A DNA stretch of 64,000 nt from Pirellula sp. SH-Sr6A (lineage in GTDB: Bacteria; Planctomycetota; Planctomycetia; Pirellulales; Pirellulaceae), in the NCBI RefSeq assembly GCF_001610875.1, contig NZ_CP011272.1:1593988-1657987 (forward strand). The letters are read 5' to 3'. The notes beneath the pieces were generated by a model. The model was given only the letters and a program-made list of their open reading frames with translations. It was not told where the DNA came from and searched no databases. This document shows, piece by piece, positions 45,702 through 54,112 of the stretch; within the stretch, counting starts at the first letter, position 1, and every line of letters begins with the position of its first letter. A program made the translations under genes and the position numbers.

Positions 45702-47648
45702 ATGTGCGGTATTTTTGTCGCCCTTGCCAACAGAGCGACGCCCCATTTGACGCCATTCTTTCATCTTCAGGATCACCGTGGCCCTGACGAGAATGCGATT
45801 CTTTTCGAATCCCCGCTCGCACTCGGCCACCAACGGCTGGCGATTCAGGATCTGTCCCCAAACGGGAGCCAGCCTATGCGGACCCCCGATGGCCGATTCA
45901 CCATCGTATTCAATGGGGAAATCTACAACCATCTAGATATTCGACGACAGCTTCTTTCCCATGTCTCATTCCGAGGGCATTCCGATACCGAAACCCTTCT
46001 CCACACATTCGCAACCCTCGGGCTCGATGCCCTTCCAAAACTCAACGGGATTTTTACATTCGCTGTCTTCGACAAACGATCCCAAAAATTGACCATCGCA
46101 CGCGACCCACTGGGCGTCAAACCAGCATATTTCTACAGCAGTAACGACGAGTTTTTCCTCGCCTCGGAGCTAAAGTCACTCGCGTTTCTCCCTGGCATCG
46201 ACAAATCCCTCAACCATCAGGCAATCTCCAACTACCTGACCTTTCTTTGGTCTCCCGGCGAACAAACTCCTTTCGCCAAGATCAAAAAACTCGAAGCAGG
46301 TCACTTCCTGGAAATTGACTTAACCTCCTTCTCCGGGTCGGTCCGCCCTCAACAGTACTACGAACTCCCTTTCTCCGGCGAACGTACCTCATTCCGCTCC
46401 ACCGATGATTGCGTCGACCAACTCGATTCACTCCTCCAACAAACGGTCAAGCGTCAACTCCTTGCGGATGTGCCGGTCGGTTTCTTCCTGTCCGGAGGAC
46501 TAGATTCCAGCCTTCTCGCCGCCATCGCACGAAAACAAATCGGCGAATCGTTCCGCTGCTACACAATTGGTAATCCCAACGAGGGGGGCCCCCATGGAAA
46601 AACCTCCGACGGCTTTGTGGATGATTTTACTTACGCACAGAAAGTAGCCCAATCTCTCGACTTGGACCTCCAAGTGGTCGACGGTAACCACGAAGTCCTC
46701 GACCACTTCGACGAAATGATATGGCACCTGGACGAACCGCAAGCGGACGTCGCTCCTCTCCATGTTCGTAATATTTGCCGGCATGCACGCTCTCTAGGAG
46801 ATATCGTCCTTATCGGAGGTACCGCCGCAGACGATTTGTTTAGTGGCTATCGCCGCCATCAAGCGGAATCCCTTGAGAGGTTTTTGTCTTGGATCCCTAC
46901 TCCCATCCAATCTGCTTTGCGATCTCTTGGCGGATACCTCCCCAACACCAACCCCACAGCTCGCAGGGCGAAGAAGCTGCTTCTCCAGCTTGGCAAACAA
47001 AGCTTGGAACGCGCAGCCGGCTTCTACACCTGGCTCGATAAGTCTCGCGTTGCGAAGCTATTCGACCGCTCCATCCAATGCGAATTGAAAGACTACGATC
47101 CGTCGAATTGCCTCATTCAATCCCTTGCGAAGATCCCCGACGAATCGTCCCTTCTCAACCAAATGCTTTTCTGGGACCTGAAATACTTCTTGGCCGACCA
47201 TAACCTGAATTACACCGACAAAATGAGCATGGCAGAGGGCGTGGAAGTCCGGGTCCCTTACCTCGATCTCGATCTTGTCAAGTTCGCATGCGAACTCCCG
47301 ATTAACCTCAAAATGCGAGGTAAAACGACAAAGTACATCCTCCGCAAAGTTGCCGAGCGGTACTTACCTCACGATGTGATTTATCGGCCCAAGACCGGAT
47401 TTGGTGGCCCGGTCCGAAAATGGCTTGTCGATGGTAAATTGGATGTTCGCTTTCGGAACTTGCAACAACATGGTTTCGAAAAAGTCTTCGACACCAACGC
47501 CGTAAACGACTTGGTTCAAGCAACCAAGCGCGGCGAAACCGACGGTAGTTATTCTCTTCTGGCTGTCTTGGCCGTCGACTCGTGGATGAATCAATTCATG
47601 GGCGATGGATCAGCAAAGATTCGCCGCCTCGTAACGACAGCCGCATAA
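45702..47648 (+). CDS. asnB: Asparagine synthase-like glutamine amidotransferase
   Basis: The 648-residue protein has the N-terminal nucleophile Cys2 (MCGIF) of class II glutamine amidotransferases with RGPDE and FNGEIYN. The synthetase domain has the ATP pyrophosphatase loop SGGLDS (264-269). It would make an amide from a carboxylate using ATP and glutamine. In glycan clusters such proteins often amidate uronic acids, which fits the two UDP-sugar dehydrogenases here, but true asparagine synthesis is equally possible. Confidence 0.92.
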   Translation: MCGIFVALANRATPHLTPFFHLQDHRGPDENAILFESPLALGHQRLAIQDLSPNGSQPMRTPDGRFTIVFNGEIYNHLDIRRQLLSHVSFRGHSDTETLLHTFATLGLDALPKLNGIFTFAVFDKRSQKLTIARDPLGVKPAYFYSSNDEFFLASELKSLAFLPGIDKSLNHQAISNYLTFLWSPGEQTPFAKIKKLEAGHFLEIDLTSFSGSVRPQQYYELPFSGERTSFRSTDDCVDQLDSLLQQTVKRQLLADVPVGFFLSGGLDSSLLAAIARKQIGESFRCYTIGNPNEGGPHGKTSDGFVDDFTYAQKVAQSLDLDLQVVDGNHEVLDHFDEMIWHLDEPQADVAPLHVRNICRHARSLGDIVLIGGTAADDLFSGYRRHQAESLERFLSWIPTPIQSALRSLGGYLPNTNPTARRAKKLLLQLGKQSLERAAGFYTWLDKSRVAKLFDRSIQCELKDYDPSNCLIQSLAKIPDESSLLNQMLFWDLKYFLADHNLNYTDKMSMAEGVEVRVPYLDLDLVKFACELPINLKMRGKTTKYILRKVAERYLPHDVIYRPKTGFGGPVRKWLVDGKLDVRFRNLQQHGFEKVFDTNAVNDLVQATKRGETDGSYSLLAVLAVDSWMNQFMGDGSAKIRRLVTTAA

Positions 47649-47882
47649 CAATAGCCGTTTTCCAAAAGGCGATCTCTATTCCTACCTGTCTCCGACAGGT
47701 ATGCCGCCGTCCAACCACCCTGCAAACCACTTTCCTGCACCTTCCACCGACTGGGCTGCAGAGGGGTGAACGAATACCGCTCTGAGAGCGGTGAAAACAG
47801 AAACGCCGCTTAGAAAGCGGCTACTTCTCGCCCTTCGCCCTTCGCTACTCGCCCTTCGCTACTCGCTACTCGCTACTCCCCT
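47649..47882. repeat. REP-like hairpins and heptamer tract before wecC
   Basis: A REP-like pair is at 47651-47671 (AGCCGTTTTCCAAAAGGCG) and 47776-47822 (ACCGCTCTGAGAGCGGT and AACGCCGCTTAGAAAGCGGC). A further stem is at 47680-47702 (ACCTGTCTCCGACAGGT). CTACTCGCCCTTCG-type heptamers fill 47825-47878 up to the wecC start. Confidence 0.9.
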
Positions 47883-49106
47883 ATGTTTGATATCTGCGTT
47901 CTCGGTCTCGGTTATATCGGGCTTCCTACTGCCTCCATCTTTGCAACCAAAGGGAAGAAAGTCCTCGGGGTCGACGTGGTACCGCATGTTGTCCAGACGA
48001 TCAACGAAGGACGGATCCATATCGAAGAACCTGATCTGGATATCCTCGTCCGCGCTGCAGTCCAAAGCGGAAATCTTACCGCCGCTACCGCCCCCCAACC
48101 TGCCGCCACCTTCATCGTCGCGGTCCCCACTCCCTTCCATCATGGCGATGGAACCAATTTGCCCGATCTCTCCTTCGTAGAAGCCGCTACCCGATCCCTC
48201 GCCCCTGTCGTGAAGAAAGGGGATCTCATCATCCTCGAATCGACAAGTCCCGTTGGGACAACCGAACTGATGCGGGACTGGCTGCTCGACGCGTGTGGAG
48301 GCCAATTCACCGAAGAGGATTTCCTCTTCGCCCACTGCCCGGAACGGATTCTCCCCGGCCAAATGCTCAAAGAACTGGTCTCGAACGATCGAATCGCTGG
48401 AGGACTCACCGCAGAAGCCTCCGAAAAGGCAAAGGAACTCTACGAAACCTTCTGCTCCGCCGAGATCTTCACCACCGACGCCCGCACCGCGGAAATGGCG
48501 AAACTGACCGAGAACTCCTACCGCGATGTGAATATTGCCTTCGCGAACGAACTCTCCATGGTCTGCGATTCTCTCAATATCGATGTCTGGGAATTGATCC
48601 AACTGGCCAACCGTCACCCTCGCGTGAAGATCTTGCAACCCGGCCCCGGAGTCGGGGGCCATTGCATCGCCGTCGACCCCTGGTTCATCGTCGCCGCTTG
48701 CCCCGATCGAGCCCGTCTCATTCGCACCGCTCGGGAAGTAAACGACTCCAAACCAAACCATGTGATCGAGCAAGTCAAAGAACGTGCCGAACGATTTCGC
48801 AAACCAGTCATCGCCTGCCTAGGCCTCGCCTTCAAAGCCGATGTCGACGACTTGCGTGAAAGCCCTTCGCTCCATATCGCCGAACAACTCGCGGACCTTT
48901 ACGGCGAAGAGCTGATCGTGTGCGAACCGCATATCCAGGAGCTTCCCAAATCGCTCATCGGCAAGGCCAAACTGGAACCGGCCGATGAAGCGATCAAACG
49001 CGCCGATATCGTGTTGCTGTTGGTCGACCACAAGCCCTTCAAAAAACTCCCCAAACGTATCCTCGATCAACGCGTCGTCATCGACACCCGAGGATGCTGG
49101 AAATGA
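47883..49106 (+). CDS. wecC: UDP-N-acetyl-D-mannosamine dehydrogenase
   Basis: The 407-residue enzyme oxidises UDP-ManNAc to UDP-ManNAcA with NAD. The opening MFDICVLGLGYIGLPTASIFA, the segment AHCPERILPG and the catalytic Cys261 in GGHCIAVDPWF are diagnostic of WecC and differ from the dehydrogenase at 31791. With wecB it completes the UDP-ManNAcA route, although the two genes are separated by 18 kb. Heptamer tracts stand on both sides, in inverted orientation. Confidence 0.96.
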   Translation: MFDICVLGLGYIGLPTASIFATKGKKVLGVDVVPHVVQTINEGRIHIEEPDLDILVRAAVQSGNLTAATAPQPAATFIVAVPTPFHHGDGTNLPDLSFVEAATRSLAPVVKKGDLIILESTSPVGTTELMRDWLLDACGGQFTEEDFLFAHCPERILPGQMLKELVSNDRIAGGLTAEASEKAKELYETFCSAEIFTTDARTAEMAKLTENSYRDVNIAFANELSMVCDSLNIDVWELIQLANRHPRVKILQPGPGVGGHCIAVDPWFIVAACPDRARLIRTAREVNDSKPNHVIEQVKERAERFRKPVIACLGLAFKADVDDLRESPSLHIAEQLADLYGEELIVCEPHIQELPKSLIGKAKLEPADEAIKRADIVLLLVDHKPFKKLPKRILDQRVVIDTRGCWK

Positions 49107-49109
49107 AGA

Positions 49110-49142
49110 AAGTAGCGAGTAGCGAGTAGCGAGTAGCGAGAT
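49110..49142 (+). repeat. Heptamer tract (GTAGCGA)n after wecC
   Basis: Four perfect GTAGCGA copies begin four bases after the wecC stop. They are the reverse-complement type of the tract upstream of the gene. Confidence 0.93.
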
Positions 49143-49171
49143 AAGAAAGAAGCAGTGAGAGTTGAGAGGCC

Positions 49172-49374
49172 TTAGTCCTGTTAGGGACGAAAGATGGTTT
49201 TTCAAGCCTTCGTAAAAGATCTCGCCCACACGCAACTCGCATTGTTCAAGGCACCCCGATACGATCATTCGCGCAAGACGCAAAACAAGAAGCCGCGCCC
49301 ATCCGATATTGCCTCACATCGCGATGATACAATTCCACTATTCCGGGATGCTCTTTCGTCCCTACCGGGACTAA
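49172..49374. repeat. Fold-back element with TTAGTCC...GGACTAA ends
   Basis: TTAGTCCTGTTAGGGACGAA at the left is matched at the right by the inverted CTTTCGTCCCTACCGGGACTAA. This gives about 22 bases of imperfect inverted termini around ~160 bases of unique, non-coding DNA. It looks like a small non-autonomous mobile element. Its ends are unrelated to the type B element. Confidence 0.65.
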
Positions 49375-49383
49375 AACCACTCG

Positions 49384-49449
49384 CCACTAAGCACTAAGCA
49401 CTAAGCACTAAGCACTAAGCACTAAGCACTAAGAACTAAGAACTAAGAA
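49384..49449 (+). repeat. Heptamer tract (CACTAAG)n and REP-like hairpin
   Basis: About nine copies of CACTAAG/AACTAAG begin right after an ACTCGCC piece, as if the motif drifted from the common one. A REP-like stem ACCGTTCGGAGAACGGT (49451-49467) follows, nine bases before the next gene. Confidence 0.9.
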
Positions 49450-49475
49450 CACCGTTCGGAGAACGGTTCCCCCCT

Positions 49476-51620
49476 ATGCTGCAAGTTTTGCAAAACCTCG
49501 GTAATGGACAAACGATGCTCGAAGAAGTTCCCGTGCCGGCGGTCTCCTCTGGCAGGCTCTTGATCCGCACGGAATCGACTCTTATCTCCGCAGGTACAGA
49601 GAAGATGCTGGTCGAGTTCGGGAAGGCAGGTTGGCTGGGGAAAGCCAAAGCGCAACCGGAGAAGGTCAAGCAGGTTCTCGACAAAATCAAAACCGATGGC
49701 TTGCTCCCCACCCTCGAAGCCGTATTCACCAAGCTTGGGGAACCCCTTCCACTCGGATACTGCAACGCGGGTACCGTCGTTGATATCGGCAGCGGTGTCA
49801 CCGAATTTCAAATCGGCGACCGTGTGGTCTCGAATGGCCCGCATGCCGGCTTTGTCTCAGTACCTAAAAACCTATGCGCACGGATCCCGGATAATGTCCC
49901 TTCCGAGGAAGCCGCCTTTACGGTGCTGGCCAGTATCGCGCTGCAAGGGATCCGCCTTGCTGCCCCCACTCTGGGTGAATCGGTCGTGGTCTATGGATTG
50001 GGATTGATCGGCCTTATCACGGTTCAACTCCTTCGCGCCAATGGATGCCATGTCATCGGGATCGATATCCACCCGGACCGATTGAAGCTCGCACGCGACT
50101 TCGGTGCCGAAACGATTCACGGCCTGGAATGCAGTGATATCGGCGGCATGGTCCATAACCTCACGCAGCAACGCGGGGCCGATGCGGTCTTGATCACTGC
50201 TTCCGCCAAATCGGATGACATTGTCCGGCATGCCGCCAAGTCGTGCCGCAAACGAGGGCGTATCGTATTGGTGGGTGTCGTCGGACTTCAATTGAACCGA
50301 AGCGATTTCTACGAAAAGGAACTCTCTTTCCAAGTCTCCTGCTCCTATGGTCCCGGTCGCTACGACGCGTCGTACGAAGAGGGAGGGAACGACTATCCCA
50401 TCGGATTTGTTCGTTGGACCGAGCAACGCAACTTCGAAGCGATCTTGCAGATGTTGGGGAGAGGGCAAGTTTCGTTCACCAAACTTCTCACGCACCGATA
50501 TCCGATCGATCAAGCGGTCGCGGCCTACGAAACTATTCAAAAGAACCCTAGCTCGCTCGGGGTTCTCCTTGAATTTCCGCAGGACACTCCTCGAACACAG
50601 ACCCTGTCGATCGCCCATGCGTCCCCCTCTGCATCGTCCCTCTCCCAGGTAACGGCAGCCGCGATCGGAGCAGGGAACTTCACACGCGCCACACTGTTGC
50701 CTGCGATGAAGGGGCTACCGGTCCGGTGGAAATTTGTCGCCGGACGTTCCACTCCCTCGGAAGTGCAGCATACGGCCAAGAAGTTTGGTTTTGAACGCGC
50801 AACAACCGATCTCACCGAAGTACTGTCGGATCCTGAAATCAATCTCGTCTTCCTCACCACGAATCACGATTCGCACGCCCAGCTCATCTGTCGATCGCTG
50901 GAGGCCGGGAAGCATGTCTTCGTGGAGAAGCCCTTAGCGATTACTCGCGAACAGCTCGACAGCGTCATTGCGACGGCGGCGAACGCGCCATCGTGCAGAC
51001 TGATCGTCGGGTTCAACCGTCGGTTTAGTCCGCACACCGTTCGTTGCAAAGAACTGCTTCGGGGACGTACCGGTCCGGTAGCGATGCAGATCATGATCAA
51101 CGCCGGGAGCATCCCTGCGAACCACTGGGTTCACGATCCCTTGGTCGGTGGCGGGCGGATCATCGGAGAAGCCTGTCACTTCCTCGACTGGATGAGTTAT
51201 GTGACCGACAGCGAGATTCGAATCGTTTCCGCATCACAGCTGGCAGGCGGGGAAGCGATCCACGAGGACAAGATGACCATCAATGTTACATTGGAAGATG
51301 GCAGTATCGGCAACCTTTGCTACTTCGCCAATGGCAGCAAAGCCTATCCCAAAGAAACCTACCGCGTCTTTTCGGATGATCGGGTTCTGGAGATCGATAA
51401 CTTCCGCGTGACCCACGGTTATGGGTTCAAGGGATTTCGAAGATTCAAAACAGCCCGGCAGGAGAAGGGGCATAAAGAGCAATTCACAGGCTTGCTCGAA
51501 GCATTGCAAGGCAAGCGGGCATTCGAAAGCGATTTAGGTCGCTACGTCAACACAACGCTCGCATCGCTCGCCGCCGTCGAATCCGCCTCGACCCATACCA
51601 CCATCACGCACCTTGTGTAA
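49476..51620 (+). CDS. Two-domain oxidoreductase (alcohol-dehydrogenase-like + Gfo/Idh/MocA)
   Basis: The 714-residue protein has an N-terminal medium-chain dehydrogenase-like half (~1-365, NAD site VVVYGLGLIGLITVQLL) fused to a Gfo/Idh/MocA half (~390-714; AAIGAGNFTRATLLPAM, HVFVEKPLA). This fusion typically sits in glycan clusters beside a WbuB-like transferase and a heparinase-like protein, exactly as here (52688 and 54113). The reaction of the fusion is not firmly known. Oxidation and reduction of a sugar intermediate is the usual inference. Confidence 0.9.
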   Translation: MLQVLQNLGNGQTMLEEVPVPAVSSGRLLIRTESTLISAGTEKMLVEFGKAGWLGKAKAQPEKVKQVLDKIKTDGLLPTLEAVFTKLGEPLPLGYCNAGTVVDIGSGVTEFQIGDRVVSNGPHAGFVSVPKNLCARIPDNVPSEEAAFTVLASIALQGIRLAAPTLGESVVVYGLGLIGLITVQLLRANGCHVIGIDIHPDRLKLARDFGAETIHGLECSDIGGMVHNLTQQRGADAVLITASAKSDDIVRHAAKSCRKRGRIVLVGVVGLQLNRSDFYEKELSFQVSCSYGPGRYDASYEEGGNDYPIGFVRWTEQRNFEAILQMLGRGQVSFTKLLTHRYPIDQAVAAYETIQKNPSSLGVLLEFPQDTPRTQTLSIAHASPSASSLSQVTAAAIGAGNFTRATLLPAMKGLPVRWKFVAGRSTPSEVQHTAKKFGFERATTDLTEVLSDPEINLVFLTTNHDSHAQLICRSLEAGKHVFVEKPLAITREQLDSVIATAANAPSCRLIVGFNRRFSPHTVRCKELLRGRTGPVAMQIMINAGSIPANHWVHDPLVGGGRIIGEACHFLDWMSYVTDSEIRIVSASQLAGGEAIHEDKMTINVTLEDGSIGNLCYFANGSKAYPKETYRVFSDDRVLEIDNFRVTHGYGFKGFRRFKTARQEKGHKEQFTGLLEALQGKRAFESDLGRYVNTTLASLAAVESASTHTTITHLV

Positions 51621-51630
51621 GTAAGCAAGT

Positions 51631-52004
51631 ACGGTCGAGGACGAGCCGTTCCACAATGTCGATCTGTTGTCCTCAACAGATCAGGATCGCCTAACGCATC
51701 ACGCAAGTTAGGATTCACTCCCAGACAGCGTGAGGGACTTTCCCGGACCGCGTACGGGAAAGGTGGCTTAGTCGATAGTAAGCTGGTACTCCGTGCAAGA
51801 ACGGTCGAGGACGAGCCGTTCGACAATGTCGATCTGTTGTCCTCAACAGATCTGGAGCGATTGACGCATGGCACAAGGTAAGATCGTTTCGGCAACCGTG
51901 CGTTGAGGAAGCATTCGGGGGGAGATTCCCGTGTACCGGATGGCGGCGGGGCGATTCCCGTAAGAGCATCGGCAAGGTGAGCGAACATTCGCTTTGGCTT
52001 TTCA
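51631..52004 (+). repeat. 170-bp units followed by conserved ~130-base block C
   Basis: Unit starts are at 51631 and 51801 (170 apart). After GGCACAAGGTAAGATCG (~51869) the sequence changes to a block running to 52004. It includes stems such as GGGAG-AT-TCCC and GCGAACATTCGC. The same block precedes three fold-back elements at 58.9-60.3 kb. Confidence 0.9.
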
Positions 52005-52195
52005 TCCTGAAAGGATCAAAGCTTGTAGCCGGGGGTTGAGCGCAGCAACACCCCCGGTCACGCCCCACACCCTCTTCTATCCCGAAGGGATTACAGAGTC
52101 ATCTTGCATCCCGTCGGGATGCGAAAACCTTGGGAAACACACCGGGGGTGTCGCTTGCGCTCAACCCCCGGCTAATGGCTCAAGTCCTTTCAGGA
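52005..52195 (+). repeat. Fold-back element, type B (short form)
   Basis: This 191-base version has ends TCCTGAAAGGATC and GTCCTTTCAGGA, arms GCCGGGGGTTGAGCGC / GCGCTCAACCCCCGGC, and inner stems CCCGAAGGG and ATCCCGTCGGGAT. It is about 45 bases shorter than the copies at 1.2 and 17 kb. Confidence 0.85.
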
Positions 52196-52538
52196 CAAAC
52201 GAAGAAAACGTTCGACAATGTCGATCTGTTGTCCTCAACAGATCTGGAGCGCCTAACGCATCACGCAAGTTAGGAAACTCTCCAAGACAGCGTGACGGGA
52301 GAGGTAGCTTAGTCGATAGTAAGGTGGCACTCGGTGCTGGAACGGTCGAGGACGAGCCGTTCGACAATGTCGATCTGTTGTCCTCAACAGATCTGGAGCG
52401 CCTAACGCATCACGCAAGTTAAGTATCTTTCCCAGACAGCGTGCGGGACTCTCCTACACAGCGTGAGGGAGAGGTGGCTTAGCCGATAGAAAGGTGGTAC
52501 TCGGTGCTGGAACGGTCGAGGACGAGCCGTTCGACAAT
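52196..52538 (+). repeat. Further units of the 170-bp family
   Basis: Unit marker ACGGTCGAGG occurs at 52342 and 52512, 170 apart. The first unit after the fold-back element (52206-52341) is short by one 22-base submodule. Confidence 0.9.
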
Positions 52539-52672
52539 GCACTACTCACTACTCGCTACTCACTACTCGCTACTCACTACTCACTACTCACTACTCACTA
52601 CTCACTACTCACTACTCACTACTCACTACTCACTACTCACTACTCACTACTCGCTACTCACCACTCGTTACT
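52539..52672 (+). repeat. Heptamer tract (ACTCACT / ACTCGCT)n
   Basis: About 19 copies, mostly ACTCACT with ACTCGCT at both ends. It stops 15 bases before the start of the WbuB-like gene. Confidence 0.96.
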
Positions 52673-52687
52673 CGCTAATTGAGCAAG

Positions 52688-53905
52688 ATGCACGTATTGT
52701 ATTTCCATCAGTATTTTTCGACGCGACAAGGTAGCACGGGGACGCGATCCTATGAGATGGCGCAAAAGCTGCTCCAACGAGGACATTCGGTCACCATGGT
52801 CTGCGCCAGCTACGGGGCTGCGAATACAGGTCTTACTGCCCCATTCCAAAACGGACGCCGCGAGGGGACTGTCGATGGCATCCATGTCATCGAACTGGAA
52901 TTGCCCATTTCCAATCGCGATAGCCTGCTCCAACGAACTTGGACCTTTCTGAAATACTCGCTCCGCAGCTCCTGGATCGCGCTCACAACTCGATGCGATC
53001 TTGTCTTCGCGACCTCAACTCCTTTGACTGCCGCAATCCCAGGCTTGGTAGCAAGCTGGTTCCGATGGCGTCCCTTTGTTTTCGAAGTCCGCGATCTCTG
53101 GCCGGAGCTTCCCAAGGCGATGGGAGTCATCAAGAACCCGGTCGTCCTCTTTCTCATGGCTGTTTTGGAGAAGCGAGCGTATCGAGCTTCGAAACGATGC
53201 ATTGGGCTTGCTCCCGGCATCGTCGATGGCATTGCGAAGCATATTCCTCGCGAGCGCGTCGCCTTGGTCCCCAACGGTTGCGATCTGGATTTCTTTGATC
53301 CAGAAACGAACAAACCTTGGCGCCCCGAATCGATCGCCTCGGATGACTTCGTAGCGATCTTCGCAGGCACCCACGGGCCCGCCAACGGTCTGGATGCCGT
53401 TCTCGATGCCGGTAAAGTTCTCCAGCAACGAGGACGAAACGATATCAAGCTTCTGCTGGTCGGAGATGGGAAAACCAAAGATCGATTGATCCGCCGTGTC
53501 AACGACGAGAACATCACCAACGTCCTCTTTCATGGCAATGTTCGCAAGGAGCTGGTACCGGGCCTATTGCAGGGAGCCGATGTGGGGATGCAGATCTTGG
53601 CCAACGTTCCTGCATTTTACTACGGAACATCCCCCAACAAATTCTTCGACTATCTCGCCGCAGGGGTACCCGTCCTCAACAATTACCCCGGATGGGTTGC
53701 AGATTTAGTCCAAGCGAACCAGTGTGGCAAAGCCATTCCACCGGACGATTCCAACGCGTTTGCCGACGCGCTGTGTTGGATGGCAGACAACCGCGAGGCC
53801 TGTCGCGCCATGGGACTTGCCTCCCGCGCCCTGGCGATGCGCGAGTTCAACCGCGACCGTCTCTCCGACTCCTTCGTCGACGTCCTCGAACAAGCTGCCA
53901 AGTAG
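52688..53905 (+). CDS. WbuB-like glycosyltransferase family 4 protein
   Basis: The protein has 405 residues from ATG 52688 (MHVLYFHQYFSTRQGSTGTR); TTG 52679 is an alternative inside the end of the heptamer region. The opening and PFVFEVRDLWPELPKAMG are hallmarks of the WbuB group, which transfers N-acetyl-fucosamine-type sugars in O-antigens. The donor domain shows AIFAGTHGPANGLDAVLDA and YGTSPNKFFDYLAAGVPVLNN. It belongs with the oxidoreductase before it and the heparinase-like gene after it. Confidence 0.93.
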   Translation: MHVLYFHQYFSTRQGSTGTRSYEMAQKLLQRGHSVTMVCASYGAANTGLTAPFQNGRREGTVDGIHVIELELPISNRDSLLQRTWTFLKYSLRSSWIALTTRCDLVFATSTPLTAAIPGLVASWFRWRPFVFEVRDLWPELPKAMGVIKNPVVLFLMAVLEKRAYRASKRCIGLAPGIVDGIAKHIPRERVALVPNGCDLDFFDPETNKPWRPESIASDDFVAIFAGTHGPANGLDAVLDAGKVLQQRGRNDIKLLLVGDGKTKDRLIRRVNDENITNVLFHGNVRKELVPGLLQGADVGMQILANVPAFYYGTSPNKFFDYLAAGVPVLNNYPGWVADLVQANQCGKAIPPDDSNAFADALCWMADNREACRAMGLASRALAMREFNRDRLSDSFVDVLEQAAK

Positions 53906-53911
53906 TAGCGG

Positions 53912-54112
53912 CTTGTAATAGCCGTTTTCCAAACGGCGTTTCTGTTGCTGCTTGTCTTCGACAGGCAACACCTCCCCGCAATCTCGCATCGCGATCGTCC
54001 CTTGGATGGTAAAAGAAAAGCGAAGATTGCGGTCAGAGACTGGCTAGGACGCGCGACACCGTTCGGAGAACGGCTGGTACATAAACGCGGTTCGGAAAAC
54101 GGCTATTACTTG
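53912..54112. repeat. REP-like hairpins between the transferase and heparinase genes
   Basis: At 53920-53940 AGCCGTTTTCCAAACGGCG forms a stem. At 54057-54112 two stems face each other (ACCGTTCGGAGAACGGC, then ACGCGGTTCGGAAAACGGC) and end directly at the heparinase start codon. The heparinase frame is open back to 53945 through this DNA, but that part is not protein-like. Confidence 0.85.

Noticed and set aside
47859-48773. 304-residue frame antisense to wecC
   Set aside because: Shadow of wecC. The peptide is low-complexity and no start signal is visible.
52494-52682. Frame encoding (THYSLLT)n
   Set aside because: Pure translation of the heptamer tract. Seven-base repeats stay open in all frames without a stop.
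53945-54112. 56-residue N-terminal extension of the heparinase-like protein
   Set aside because: It is read from REP-like hairpins; ATG 54113 gives a normal start directly after them.
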